Positions 8,714 to 17,943 of a stretch of 64,000 nt of DNA are shown here, in pieces. The notes beneath the pieces are model-generated. The model saw nothing but the letters and a program-made list of their open reading frames with translations, searched no databases and was not told the origin of the DNA. The position numbers and the translations under genes are program-made. Source of the DNA: an uncultured Bacteroides sp. (lineage in GTDB: Bacteria > Bacteroidota > Bacteroidia > Bacteroidales > Bacteroidaceae); contig CAUDXH010000002.1 of the NCBI GenBank assembly GCA_958453305.1, forward strand, positions 67,173 to 131,172, given 5' to 3'. Position 1 is the first letter of the stretch. The number at the start of each line of letters is the position of its first letter.

Positions 8714-8757
8714 CCCCGTCTGGTAGGTGAAATCAATCGTTACCAGATGGGGGTTTT
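8714..8757 (+). terminator. Rho-independent terminator after oadB
   Basis: CCCCGTCTGGTA pairs with TACCAGATGGGG (12 bp, one G-U) over a 20-base loop, followed by GTTTTT. Confidence 0.85.
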
Positions 8758-9060
8758 TCGTTGGTTGAACCGAGAAACACGTGGTCAGAAGGATGTGTAA
8801 AGAGGTTGGGTAAATTGGTGGGTTTAACTTTAGGAACTTCATAATAGGTGAGATTGGCTGTAAGTTCACGATTCGTAAATAAAGGAAAACCAGACAGTGC
8901 GCATCCGTAAAATGGCAGGGATGAATTCTGATTATATGGCATGGAAAATTAGATGATAATTTATCCACAAAGAAGTGAAAAAAATGCCGGAAATCCCGAA
9001 GGGTTGCTTAGGAATTCCCGACATTGTTATATGATGAAATCCAGTAAAAGAACTGAATTG
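8758..9060. other. Convergent intergenic region
   Basis: About 300 bases between the oad terminator and the 3' end of the minus-strand GH43 gene. An imperfect inverted repeat around 8980-9030 (AATGCCGGAAATCCC against GGAATTCCCGACATT) could be a weak terminator for the minus-strand gene. No convincing coding frame was seen. Confidence 0.35.
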
Positions 9061-10773
9061 TTATTTTACTGCTGCGTCATTGTTTGTAGTAGCATAGAGT
9101 CCAATCATAGCACCGGTAAATCCACCGGCTACATTGGTTGATAAAATATCTCCAGATACCGTTCCTCCCACAGTCTGGAAATCTTTTCCGCCGGTAGAGT
9201 AGCTGAATGTATAGTTGTCGCCTTCTGCTTTTACTCTCAGTTGAATAGGTGAAGTTTCTTCTAAAGGTACACTTGCCAGTGTAGTAGAGTTCCCTTTTTC
9301 AGTGCGTTGTAAGACAAGAAAGTTTTCTTCTGCTTTTTTAGTAACGCCAAATACATAGTTAAATTGTTCACTCTGATAACATACGATGCCTGCTAAATCT
9401 TTTTCCGACCGAGGCTGGTAATTCAGAGTAGCTGTAGATGTGAAATTTAAATGCTGCTGGCGGTAAAACAAAGTAGAGGTAGGTTTTACAGCTTTGATAT
9501 TTTCCTCATAAGGAGTGATAGTCAGTCCATCAGATGAAGTAGAAATGAAGTCCTCGCGTGCTCCTCTTACTCCTACCCAGCGGTAGTCTAACTGTGTTGC
9601 CGAAAAATCTTCACTGAATGTGAAGTTTCCATTGGGGAAGAATCCGTTCTTTCCGGTTTGGTTTGTAACTCCCTGAGGCATTTTAATTTTAGCCTTCAAA
9701 GGTTCCATACCTCCTTCAAAGACAGGATAGGTTCCGGTCCAGTCAACAGGCAGAATGAAAGTTTCACGTCCGGTATTTACTCTGTTTTTTTCATTGGGAC
9801 GTATGGCAAGGAAGACTCCATAATATTTACCGTCCGGACCTTTTACCAAGTCAGCATGTCCGGCCCAATCTACCTTTTCCGCTCTTTCAGACGGTAGATG
9901 TCTTTGTGATAAAATCGGATTCTTGGGAGCCGGAGTAAACGGACCGGTAGGCTTGTCTCCTATAAATATAACTTCACTATGCCATCCTCCTGTACCTCCC
10001 TCAGCACACATCAGATAGTATTTCCCATTTTTTTTGTATAGGTGTGGAGCCTCAATCCAAATAGGCTTTTTCGACAAATCAACCCCACCATTTACGATAA
10101 CCTTATCTGTTTTGGGGATGATCTGGTCTTTTTCAACATCATACTCCCATACTTTAATAACTCGGTGTCCTTCGTAAAGAGCCTTTTGGGGAGCATCATT
10201 ATGCACGATGTAAGCTTTTCCGTTGTCATCAAAGAAGATGGAAGGGTCAATTCCTTCAAAGTTTAACTTGATAGGGTCGCTCCATCCTTTCATCGGGTCT
10301 TTACTCTTTACAATGATATTGCCGAAATCTCCGGCAAACTGAGTCGTAATCATATAGAACGTATCATTGTGTGGGTTATATCGGATGGTGGGAGCATACA
10401 CACCGGCACTGATACCGGTATCTTCAACTTTTAGCTGAGAAGGGCGGTCTAACACGTGGCCAATCTGTTTCCAGTTGACTAAGTCGTTTGAATGGAAAAT
10501 AGGAACTCCTGGATTAATGGCAAACGAAGAACATACCAAATAATAATCGTTTCCTTTCTGGCAGATACTTGGGTCTGGGTAGCAACCTTGCAGAATAGGA
10601 GTGTAAAATTCATCGGCAGCCAATGGGTTGTTGTCATAAATAGCGTCTTGTCCAGTATAGACAAAATTACTAAATACAGGAGTACCCGGAACGACTGCTT
10701 CCTGTTGATTTGCGCATGATACGGTTAATAATCCCAATGCGCCTAAAGCAAAAAGATTGAATCGGTTTTTCAT
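9061..10773 (-). CDS. Glycoside hydrolase family 43 lipoprotein (arabinofuranosidase/xylosidase-type)
   Basis: A 570-aa surface or periplasmic hydrolase. The signal peptide ends in a lipobox (LLTVSC, Cys20). The GH43 five-bladed propeller spans about 60-350 with the expected acidic triad: Asp67 in YPDPS (base), Asp176 in GIDPS (pKa modulator) and Glu241 in WIEAPH (acid). A C-terminal concanavalin-like module (about 385-570) follows. GH43 enzymes release alpha-L-arabinofuranose or beta-D-xylose; which one cannot be told here. It is transcribed away from an esterase, a second GH43 and a GH127/146 gene, so all probably act on arabinose-containing plant glycans. A -7 element lies at 10822-10829. 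Confidence 0.9.
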   Translation of the reverse strand: MKNRFNLFALGALGLLTVSCANQQEAVVPGTPVFSNFVYTGQDAIYDNNPLAADEFYTPILQGCYPDPSICQKGNDYYLVCSSFAINPGVPIFHSNDLVNWKQIGHVLDRPSQLKVEDTGISAGVYAPTIRYNPHNDTFYMITTQFAGDFGNIIVKSKDPMKGWSDPIKLNFEGIDPSIFFDDNGKAYIVHNDAPQKALYEGHRVIKVWEYDVEKDQIIPKTDKVIVNGGVDLSKKPIWIEAPHLYKKNGKYYLMCAEGGTGGWHSEVIFIGDKPTGPFTPAPKNPILSQRHLPSERAEKVDWAGHADLVKGPDGKYYGVFLAIRPNEKNRVNTGRETFILPVDWTGTYPVFEGGMEPLKAKIKMPQGVTNQTGKNGFFPNGNFTFSEDFSATQLDYRWVGVRGAREDFISTSSDGLTITPYEENIKAVKPTSTLFYRQQHLNFTSTATLNYQPRSEKDLAGIVCYQSEQFNYVFGVTKKAEENFLVLQRTEKGNSTTLASVPLEETSPIQLRVKAEGDNYTFSYSTGGKDFQTVGGTVSGDILSTNVAGGFTGAMIGLYATTNNDAAVK

Positions 10774-10821
10774 GTTTTATTGATTGATTAAATATTAAAA
10801 TGGACATAATTTTCTACGTGA

Positions 10822-10829
10822 CAAATGTA
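10822..10829 (-). promoter_or_regulatory. Candidate -7 element for the GH43 lipoprotein gene
   Basis: TACATTTG on the minus strand, about 49 bases before the ATG at 10773. No TTG box was seen at 19-21 bp. Confidence 0.4.
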
Positions 10830-11065
10830 GAGGTTTCTTTTGAAATGAGTAGCTTTATATGTTTCAGATTCTTTTCCGTAGGTTACATATATTTACTTTC
10901 GATGAAATTAAGTATACCTGTGAGATGTGTTTTTTCTAGCAGATATCAGATAATGAGGGCTGCTGAATATAGAATGAAAAGTCTGAATTTACCTGTAAAA
11001 GCTAGATTTTACTTTATATTTCCTTTAGAATGTAACCAGAGCACAAACATTTGTATCGTAATCGG

Positions 11066-11097
11066 TTTAAGCTATTGGATAAAGATTGTTATTTTTG
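11066..11097 (+). promoter_or_regulatory. Candidate promoter for the esterase-GH43-GH127/146 operon
   Basis: TATTTTTG at 11090-11097 matches the -7 consensus. TTTA at 11066-11069, 20 bp upstream, is an imperfect match to the TTTG box. The ATG follows 24 bases after the -7 element. Confidence 0.45.
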
Positions 11098-11121
11098 TTG
11101 TTCAAGAAAAACTAAGAGTCT

Positions 11122-11985
11122 ATGAAAACATTTTATTTTTTTATGTTGATGTTGGGACTGACGGTGTTGCCTGCTCATGCACGTAGCCGGATAGTCACTG
11201 ATACGGTATTCAGTAAGGTTTTAAATTCAGAGAGGGCTTATTCTGTTTATCTTCCTTCTTCCTTTGAGCAGAATGTGGAACAGAAATATCCCGTTCTTTA
11301 TTTACTGCATGGTATGTCGCAGACCAATGGGGATTGGATATGGAGAGGTCATGTGCAGGAGGTCATCGACCGGCTTACGGCAAGTGGAGAAATCAGTGAA
11401 ATGATTGTAATTATGCCAGATGCCGGAGGCGATATTTATAAGGATAACTGGAATGGCTATTTTGACATGCCGGGATGGAGTTATGAGCGTTTCTTTTATG
11501 AAGAGTTTCTACCTCTTGTGGAAAAGAAGTACCGGGTGATAGGAGACAAGAAGCATCGTGCAGTGGCAGGATTATCTATGGGAGGCGGAGGGGCTACGGT
11601 TTATGGCTTAAAGCACAGTGATAAGTTTGCGGCTGTTTATGCTATGAGTGCTTTGATGACTATACCCGGTCAGGGAGCCGTTCGTTTTGAAAAGCCAGAT
11701 GACAAGATTGCCATTCTGACCTATTCGGTTATTGAAAACAGTGCAATTGATTATGTGATAAAGTCAGATGAAAATGTAAGAGAAGCCTTACGCTCGGTAG
11801 CATGGTTTGTAGATTGTGGTGATGATGATTTCTTGCTTGACCGGAATATAGAGTTTTTCCAGGCTATGCGTAATGCCGGTATACCTTGTCAGTTTAGAAT
11901 ACGTGATGGAGGACACGATTGGGAATATTGGCATTCTGCATTGTATCTCTGTCTGCCTTTTGTTTCAAGAACTTTTGATAGATAA
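11122..11985 (+). CDS. Secreted alpha/beta-hydrolase esterase (CE1-like)
   Basis: A 287-aa protein of the esterase D/feruloyl esterase family (PF00756). A signal peptide covers residues 1-20 (VLPAHA). LYLLHGMSQ forms the oxyanion region. The nucleophile Ser152 lies in AGLSMGG, Asp234 or Asp237 lies in FVDCGDDDF, and His268 in DGGHDWEYW completes the triad. Related CE1 enzymes remove ferulate or acetate from arabinoxylan and feruloylated arabinan. It is first in a three-gene run with a GH43 and a GH127/146 enzyme, which supports a de-esterification role in pectin or arabinoxylan breakdown. The ester actually cut cannot be read from the sequence. Confidence 0.85.
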   Translation: MKTFYFFMLMLGLTVLPAHARSRIVTDTVFSKVLNSERAYSVYLPSSFEQNVEQKYPVLYLLHGMSQTNGDWIWRGHVQEVIDRLTASGEISEMIVIMPDAGGDIYKDNWNGYFDMPGWSYERFFYEEFLPLVEKKYRVIGDKKHRAVAGLSMGGGGATVYGLKHSDKFAAVYAMSALMTIPGQGAVRFEKPDDKIAILTYSVIENSAIDYVIKSDENVREALRSVAWFVDCGDDDFLLDRNIEFFQAMRNAGIPCQFRIRDGGHDWEYWHSALYLCLPFVSRTFDR

Positions 11986-12042
11986 AAAAGTAATGATATC
12001 TTATGTTTAGAACATGGAAATAATAATGATAAAATTATAAGT

Positions 12043-13644
12043 ATGAAATTCCCTAATTTATTTTGGACCTTACTGGCTGTGGGGTGCTTAAGTGCAGTCA
12101 CAGTGAAGTCGCAGTCAAGCGATAATGGAGATGGAACTTTTACCAATCCTGTGCTTTGGAGTGATGTTCCTGATCCGGATGTGATAAGGGTAGACGATGA
12201 CTATTATATGGTTAGCACTACGATGCACTTGATGCCTGGTGCTCCGGTTATGCATTCGAAAGATTTGGTTAATTGGAAAATAGTCAGCTACTTGTTTGAT
12301 ACCTTAAATGATACGCCTAATTATGATCTGAAGGAGGGTACGGCTTACGGAAGAGGGCAATGGGCTACTTCCATCCGTTTTCACAAGGGTAAATTTTATG
12401 CGTACTTTTCACCGAATGACAAGCCCTTCCGCGGGTATGTTTACACTACAGATAATCCTGAAAAAGGATGGACGCTTCAGTCGCGTATCCCTCATTTCCA
12501 TGACGCTTCTCTCTTTTTTGATGATGATGGTAAGGCTTATGTCTTTTATGGAACGGGGCAGTTAAGAGAACTAAAGCCAGACTTGAGCGACGTACAGCCG
12601 GGGGGAGTGGATGTAAAACTGTTTGAGCGCGATGAAACGGAGACCGGATTGCTTGAAGGAAGCCGGTTTATCAAGCATAATGGAACTTATTACCTGCTGA
12701 TGATTTCATGGCCTAACGGTGGAAAGCGTCGCCAAGTATGCTATCGTGCCGATAAAATAATCGGTCCGTATGAAAAGAAGGTCATATTAGAAAGCGATTT
12801 TGGCGGCTTTCCTTATGTTGGACAAGGCTGCATTGTAGATGATAGTAAAGGAAACTGGTATGGAGTGATATTCCAAGACCGTGGAGGAGTAGGGCGTGTA
12901 CTGACGCTGATGCCTTGTAAATGGATTGACGGATGGCCCATGCTGGGCGATGAAAATGGAAAAGTGCCACTTCTTATGGAAAAGCCCAAACAGGGCTGTG
13001 AGCAAGAATCGTTGGTCGTGAGTGATGATTTCACTGATAAAGAGCTGAAAATAAACTGGCAGTGGAATCATAATCCCATAAATAGTGCATGGTCGTTGAC
13101 CGAACGTCCCGGCTTTTTGCGCTTAAAGACCAACCGGATTGTTGACAATTTATTTTTGTCTCCTAATACGTTGACGCAACGTATGGAGGGACCTTGTTGT
13201 TCCGGGATTATAGCATTGGATATTTCTCACATGAAGGATGGAGACAGAGCTGGATTCAGCGCCTTTAATGGAGATGCCGGATTATTGTCGGTAGAGATGG
13301 AAGGAAACCAAAAGTATCTGACTATGTCAACCAATATAGTCAGTCTGCGTGACTCAGACAAAGCGGTGCTTAGTGTGAAAAAAGAAGAAAAAGAGCGTAT
13401 TGAGTTAAGTCAAAATCTTATATATTTGCGTATTGATAGTGATTTCCGGACAAATAGAGATATAGCTACATTTTATTATAGCGAAGATAACCGGAATTGG
13501 ACAAAAATAGGTGCAGACTTTAAAATGATTTTCGATTATCGCAGATTTTTCATGGGAACAAAATTTGCCCTGTTTAATTATGCAACGAAATCGGATGGAG
13601 GATATGTTGATATTGACTTTTTTAACTATAAACGAATCAAGTAA
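12043..13644 (+). CDS. Glycoside hydrolase family 43 with C-terminal concanavalin-like domain
   Basis: A 533-aa secreted enzyme. Residues 1 to about 25 form a Sec signal peptide. The GH43 propeller (about 30-330) shows Asp44 in VPDPDV, Asp154 in FHDASLFF and Glu205 in LLEGSRF, the catalytic triad. Residues about 340-533 look like the beta-sandwich GH43_C2 module (SVSLR-type strands, NWTKIG, YVDIDFF). The whole resembles the GH43 subfamily of exo-acting alpha-L-arabinofuranosidases and beta-xylosidases often found in Bacteroides arabinan loci; subfamily 12 is a guess. It sits 57 bp after the esterase and 6 bp before the GH127/146 gene, so one transcript is likely. Confidence 0.9.
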   Translation: MKFPNLFWTLLAVGCLSAVTVKSQSSDNGDGTFTNPVLWSDVPDPDVIRVDDDYYMVSTTMHLMPGAPVMHSKDLVNWKIVSYLFDTLNDTPNYDLKEGTAYGRGQWATSIRFHKGKFYAYFSPNDKPFRGYVYTTDNPEKGWTLQSRIPHFHDASLFFDDDGKAYVFYGTGQLRELKPDLSDVQPGGVDVKLFERDETETGLLEGSRFIKHNGTYYLLMISWPNGGKRRQVCYRADKIIGPYEKKVILESDFGGFPYVGQGCIVDDSKGNWYGVIFQDRGGVGRVLTLMPCKWIDGWPMLGDENGKVPLLMEKPKQGCEQESLVVSDDFTDKELKINWQWNHNPINSAWSLTERPGFLRLKTNRIVDNLFLSPNTLTQRMEGPCCSGIIALDISHMKDGDRAGFSAFNGDAGLLSVEMEGNQKYLTMSTNIVSLRDSDKAVLSVKKEEKERIELSQNLIYLRIDSDFRTNRDIATFYYSEDNRNWTKIGADFKMIFDYRRFFMGTKFALFNYATKSDGGYVDIDFFNYKRIK

Positions 13645-13650
13645 GTAAGA

Positions 13651-16032
13651 ATGAAAAACAAAGTACTGATTGCTGTTGCTCTGATGCTTGCATCTGCATG
13701 GGGAGGAGTACAAGCGCAAGACAAACTTTATCCAAATACTTTTGCTCTTAGTGAAGTAACTCTTTTGGATAGTCCGTTTAAACAAGCACAAGATTTGAAT
13801 GTTGAGGTGCTGTTGAAATATGATGTAGACCGTTTATTGGCTCCTTTTTTAAAAGAAGCCGGACTTACACCGAAGGGTGAGTCGTTTCCGAACTGGGATG
13901 GCTTGGACGGTCATGTGGGAGGACATTATCTGACTGCACTGGCTATTCATTATGCTTCTACCGGAAACGAGGAATGCAAGCGGCGTATGGAGTATATGAT
14001 TGCAGAGCTGAAACGTTGCCAGCAGAAGAATGGGAATGGGTATATAGGTGGAGTTCCTAACGGAGCAAGGCTATGGGAGGAACTGAAAAAAGGAAATGTG
14101 CAGTTGATATGGAAGTATTGGGTTCCTTGGTATAACGTACATAAAATATATGCCGGCTTGCGCGACGCTTGGCTTTATGCGGGAAATGAAGAAGCCCGGC
14201 AGATGTTTTTAGACTTGTGTGACTGGGGGCTGACGGTCATTGCGCCGTTGACAGATACACAGATGGAACAAATGCTTGAAAATGAGTTTGGAGGTATGGA
14301 TGAAGTTTATGCTGATGCCTACCAAATGACCGGAAATGAAAAATATCTGCACGCAGCAAAACGCTTTTCACATCATTGGCTGTTAGACAGTATGGCTGCT
14401 GGAGTTGATAACTTGGATAATAAACATGCCAATACGCAGGTACCTAAGGTTGTAGGATATCAGCGAATTGCAGAATTGTGTGATGATAAGACTTACGATG
14501 AGGCTGCTCGTTTCTTTTGGCATACGGTCGTAGATACTCGTTCGCTGGCTTTGGGAGGAAACAGCCGTCGGGAACATTTTGCCGCGAAAGACGATTGTAA
14601 GAGTTATGCAGATGACCGTGAAGGACCAGAGTCTTGCAATACCAACAATATGTTGAAACTGACAGAAGGCTTATTCCGTATGTCGCCCGAAGCACGGTAT
14701 GCTGACTTTTTTGAACGTGCTATGTATAACCATATCTTATCTACACAGCATCCTCAGCATGGCGGATATGTGTATTTCACTTCTGCACGTCCGGCACATT
14801 ACCGGGTATATTCTTCTCCGAACAGTGCGATGTGGTGCTGCGTAGGTACCGGAATGGAAAATCATGGAAAATACGGTGAGTTTATTTATACTCACGTTCA
14901 TGATTCGCTGTTTGTCAACCTGTTTGTTGCATCTGAGTTAAACTGGAAGAAAGAAGGAATCAAGCTGCGTCAAGATACCCGTTTCCCTAATGAGGAAGGA
15001 AGCAAGCTAACTGTGTTCTTAAAGCGTAGCAAGCAGTTCAAACTGATGATACGTTATCCTCATTGGGTTAAAAAAGGCGAAATGAAAATCGTTTGCAATG
15101 GTAAAGATTATGCTGCAGATGCTTCTCCTTCATCATATGTATGTATTGACCGTAAATGGAAGGATGGTGATGTGGTTGAAATTCAGATGCCGATGCATGT
15201 AACTTTGGAAGAACTGCCAAACGTTCCGGAATATGTAGCGATTATGCGTGGACCTGTTTTGTTGGGGGCTCGTATGGGTACAGAACATCTGGATGGATTG
15301 GTAGCAGATGACAGTCGATGGGGACATATTGCTTCGGGTGAGCTTGTTCCGGTTTATGAAACTCCTTTCCTGATAGGTGAGCGTGAGGATATTCTGGAAA
15401 AACTGAACCAGATGAAGCCGGTAGCCGGAAAACCGTTTAGCTATACGGTTCCCGGATTATTCCGTGAAGCAAAATATGCCGATTTGATACTTGAGCCTTT
15501 CTGGCAGATTCATGATAGCCGCTATATGATGTATTGGCTGTCAATGACAGAAACCCAGTATGCTGATTATCTGTCGAAGATGAAGGCGGAGGAAGAGCAG
15601 AAACTGATACTTGACCGCCGTACGGTAGATGCAGTGGGTACGGGTGAACAGCAGCCGGAAGTGGATCATCAGATGAAATATGAGAAATCTTCAAAAGGTT
15701 ACTTCGAAGGAGAGGCTTGGCGAGATGCTCATAATGGAGGATATTTTGAGTATACACTTTCTACTGAAGGCCGGAAAGATCTGTTGCTGATGGTGCGCTA
15801 TTGGGGAAATGAAACAGCCGACCGTGAGTTTGATATCCTGATTGACGGTAAATTTCTGGTTTCTGAAAACTTAGTGGGAAAATGGAACCGGAGTGAGTTT
15901 GTCAATGTGGAATATGCATTGCCTGAAGCAATGTTGCAAGGTAAAAAGGAAGTGACAGTTACGTTCCGCAGTCATCCGGATAAGATAGCTGGAGGAATCT
16001 TTTTTATCCGCTTGCTTGCTCCGGAAAAATAA
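13651..16032 (+). CDS. GH127/GH146-type beta-L-arabinofuranosidase
   Basis: A 793-aa secreted enzyme (signal peptide residues 1-23, GGVQAQ). The (alpha/alpha)6 catalytic barrel covers about 40-420. The zinc-thiolate centre typical of these cysteine glycosidases is visible: Glu327 and Cys329 in GPESCNTNN, and Cys396-Cys397 in MWCCVGTGMENH. In the Bifidobacterium enzyme HypBA1 the matching residues bind zinc and one Cys is the nucleophile. Beta-sandwich domains follow (about 430-640), then a C-terminal carbohydrate-binding-like part (about 680-793). Bacteroides GH146 members remove terminal beta-L-arabinofuranose from pectic and glycoprotein glycans. Third gene of the arabinose operon; a terminator follows. 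Confidence 0.9.
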   Translation: MKNKVLIAVALMLASAWGGVQAQDKLYPNTFALSEVTLLDSPFKQAQDLNVEVLLKYDVDRLLAPFLKEAGLTPKGESFPNWDGLDGHVGGHYLTALAIHYASTGNEECKRRMEYMIAELKRCQQKNGNGYIGGVPNGARLWEELKKGNVQLIWKYWVPWYNVHKIYAGLRDAWLYAGNEEARQMFLDLCDWGLTVIAPLTDTQMEQMLENEFGGMDEVYADAYQMTGNEKYLHAAKRFSHHWLLDSMAAGVDNLDNKHANTQVPKVVGYQRIAELCDDKTYDEAARFFWHTVVDTRSLALGGNSRREHFAAKDDCKSYADDREGPESCNTNNMLKLTEGLFRMSPEARYADFFERAMYNHILSTQHPQHGGYVYFTSARPAHYRVYSSPNSAMWCCVGTGMENHGKYGEFIYTHVHDSLFVNLFVASELNWKKEGIKLRQDTRFPNEEGSKLTVFLKRSKQFKLMIRYPHWVKKGEMKIVCNGKDYAADASPSSYVCIDRKWKDGDVVEIQMPMHVTLEELPNVPEYVAIMRGPVLLGARMGTEHLDGLVADDSRWGHIASGELVPVYETPFLIGEREDILEKLNQMKPVAGKPFSYTVPGLFREAKYADLILEPFWQIHDSRYMMYWLSMTETQYADYLSKMKAEEEQKLILDRRTVDAVGTGEQQPEVDHQMKYEKSSKGYFEGEAWRDAHNGGYFEYTLSTEGRKDLLLMVRYWGNETADREFDILIDGKFLVSENLVGKWNRSEFVNVEYALPEAMLQGKKEVTVTFRSHPDKIAGGIFFIRLLAPEK

Positions 16033-16047
16033 TAGCAGAAGGGGATA

Positions 16048-16119
16048 AAACACGCCTATGTGTGTTTCATTGAAAATATCAACTTGTTTAGTATGAAATG
16101 TCTAGGCGTGTTTGTTTTT
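16048..16119 (+). terminator. Terminator of the arabinose operon
   Basis: AAACACGCCTA (16048-16058) pairs with TAGGCGTGTTT (16103-16113) and runs into GTTTTT. The 44-base loop can form an inner GTTTCAT/ATGAAAT stem, giving a branched hairpin. Confidence 0.65.
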
Positions 16120-16272
16120 CTTCAGGACAGTTTTAGAGAAATTCCTAAGGAGGTTAAAAACCTCATTAATGCTTCTCCTGGAGCATGAAGATTAGAATGG
16201 TAAAATAAAAGAGCTGTATCAACCTTGCTTTTAATTTAAGAATACAACCTTCCGCAATAATATATAAGCTAT

Positions 16273-16310
16273 AAAAAAATAGCCGTCCGGATTTCTGGGC
16301 GGCTATTTTT
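16273..16310. terminator. Bidirectional terminator, mainly for trpB2
   Basis: AAAAATAGCCGTCC pairs with GGGCGGCTATTTTT (14 bp, one G-U) over an 8-base loop. On the minus strand it is followed by seven T residues (A-run at 16273-16279); on the plus strand the stem itself ends in TTTTT. Confidence 0.85.
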
Positions 16311-16396
16311 ACGTCTGCTTCCATTTTTCTGGAAGTAAATCCCGATAATTTTCTAAAGAGGTATTATCTGGATTTGAATGTTAATCTGTGCTTTTC

Positions 16397-17767
16397 TTAC
16401 TGAAGCTTTTCTTCTACTTCCTTCAGATTCTTTTCTATTTCATCATCGCTGAGTGAATAATTGGTCAGATTGCCCGACAAGTATTGGTCGTATGCCGACA
16501 TATCAATTAATCCATGTCCGGATAAATTAAACAAAATGACTTTTTCCTCTCCGCTTTCCTTGCATTTATCAGCTTCACGTATGGCAGCAGCAATGGCATG
16601 GCATGATTCGGGAGCCGGGATGATGCCTTCTGCTTTGGCAAAAAGAATACCGGCATCGAAAGATTCCAACTGCTGGATATCAACTGCTTCCATTAAATTG
16701 TCTTTCAAAAGCTGGGAAACAATCACTCCGGCACCGTGATAACGCAGACCTCCGGCGTGGATATTGGCAGGAGCGAAGTTATGTCCCAATGTGTACATGG
16801 GAAGCAGGGGAGTATATCCGGCTTCGTCACCATAATCATATTCAAACTTGCCTCTTGTCAGTTTAGGGCAAGAAGCCGGTTCGGCTGCAATATAACGTGT
16901 TTGTTTTCCTTCCAGAATGGAGTGACGCATGAAGGGGAAGCAAATACCTCCAAAGTTTGATCCACCTCCAAAACATCCGATAACGATGTCGGGATATTCG
17001 CCGGCCATTTCCATTTGTTTTTCCGCTTCCAGTCCGATCACGGTTTGGTGCAAAGTAACATGACTTAAAACAGAGCCCAAGGTGTATTTGCAGTTGGGAG
17101 TAGTTCGTGCCAGTTCGATAGCTTCTGAAATAGCCGTACCCAGTGAACCTTGGTGATTGGGATATTGGGTTAGGATATCTTTTCCGGCACGGGTAGACAT
17201 AGAAGGTGAAGGAGTGACTTGTGCACCGAATGTTTGCATAATGCTTCGGCGGTAAGGTTTTTGTTCGTAGCTGATCTTAACCTGATAAACCGCAGCTTCC
17301 AGTCCGAAAACTTTTGCTGCATACGAAAGGGCTGCTCCCCATTGTCCGGCTCCGGTTTCGGTTGTGATATTGGTAACCCCTTCTTGTTTACAGTAATAAG
17401 CCTGTGCTAAAGCGGAATTGAGCTTATGCGAACCAATAGGGCTTACACTTTCATTTTTAAAGTAAATGTGAGCAGGGGTTCCCAGTGCTTTTTCCAGTCC
17501 ATAGGCACGTACGAGGGGAGTACTTCTATAATATTTATACATTTCGCGTACAGCTTCGGGAATTTCAATCCATGCGTCTGTTTGGTTCAGTTCTTGATGG
17601 CAAAGCTCTTTGGCGAAAATAGGATAGAGATCTTCAGGGTTTAGCGGCTTTTTGGTTGCCGGATTAAGTGGAGGCAGCGGCTTGGTTTTCATGTCTGCCT
17701 GAATATTGTACCAGTATTTAGGTATTTCATCTTCCGGTAAGATGAATCGTTTTTGCTTTTTGCTCAT
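16397..17767 (-). CDS. trpB2: TrpB2-type tryptophan synthase beta chain
   Basis: A 456-aa PLP enzyme that joins indole and serine to tryptophan. The PLP lysine is Lys115 in PIGSHKLNSA, the catalytic Glu is Glu137 in TTETGAGQWG, and GCFGGGSNFGG binds the cofactor phosphate. The extended N-terminus (about 60 residues before STPLVRA) marks the TrpB2 subgroup, which usually acts without TrpA. No trp genes are adjacent, so a role in indole salvage is more likely than standard synthesis. The start at 17767 (MSKKQKRF) is chosen over an in-frame ATG at 17800 because the promoter at 17798-17828 overlaps the longer start. Confidence 0.9.
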   Translation of the reverse strand: MSKKQKRFILPEDEIPKYWYNIQADMKTKPLPPLNPATKKPLNPEDLYPIFAKELCHQELNQTDAWIEIPEAVREMYKYYRSTPLVRAYGLEKALGTPAHIYFKNESVSPIGSHKLNSALAQAYYCKQEGVTNITTETGAGQWGAALSYAAKVFGLEAAVYQVKISYEQKPYRRSIMQTFGAQVTPSPSMSTRAGKDILTQYPNHQGSLGTAISEAIELARTTPNCKYTLGSVLSHVTLHQTVIGLEAEKQMEMAGEYPDIVIGCFGGGSNFGGICFPFMRHSILEGKQTRYIAAEPASCPKLTRGKFEYDYGDEAGYTPLLPMYTLGHNFAPANIHAGGLRYHGAGVIVSQLLKDNLMEAVDIQQLESFDAGILFAKAEGIIPAPESCHAIAAAIREADKCKESGEEKVILFNLSGHGLIDMSAYDQYLSGNLTNYSLSDDEIEKNLKEVEEKLQ

Positions 17768-17797
17768 AATAATGGAGTTTAAATGAATAATTTCTGC

Positions 17798-17828
17798 CAA
17801 AAGTAGGTAAAGAAATAATAAAAAGCAA
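17798..17828 (-). promoter_or_regulatory. Promoter of trpB2
   Basis: On the minus strand TACTTTTG (17798-17805) is preceded by TTG at 17826-17828 with a 20-base spacer. This is a good Bacteroidetes promoter, with transcription expected to start near 17791, about 24 bases before the ATG. Confidence 0.65.
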
Positions 17829-17889
17829 CTAATTAAGGTATAAAGTATTTTTTTATTAGAGAAAATAAAGTCTACAATGTTTTTTTGAC

Positions 17890-17897
17890 TAAATTTG
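17890..17897 (+). promoter_or_regulatory. Candidate -7 element for trkH-trkA
   Basis: TAAATTTG matches TAnnTTTG, 46 bases before the trkH ATG. No TTG box was found at the usual spacing. Confidence 0.5.
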
Positions 17898-17943
17898 TAT
17901 AGTGTGGTTATGTTGAATCATATAGAAAAAACAGATGTAAATT

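Larger units (their letters stand above)
10774..11121. other. Divergent promoter region between GH43 and esterase genes
   Basis: A 348-base AT-rich region. It holds a minus-strand -7 candidate (TACATTTG, 10822-10829) and a plus-strand one (TATTTTTG, 11090-11097). A frame on the plus strand (10800-11186) crosses it but has no family features and overlaps the esterase, so it is not called. No operator palindrome was recognised. Confidence 0.45.
16033..16396. other. Convergent intergenic region with two terminators
   Basis: Between the GH127/146 and trpB2 stop codons. It holds the two hairpins annotated at 16048 and 16273. The 16120-16270 stretch between them contains only a small palindrome (GAGGTT/AACCTC, near 16150). 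Confidence 0.5.

Noticed and set aside
10800..11186. A 128-codon plus-strand frame across the GH43/esterase gap
   Set aside because: It overlaps the esterase start, has no family pattern and covers the divergent promoter region; composition reads like translated AT-rich DNA.
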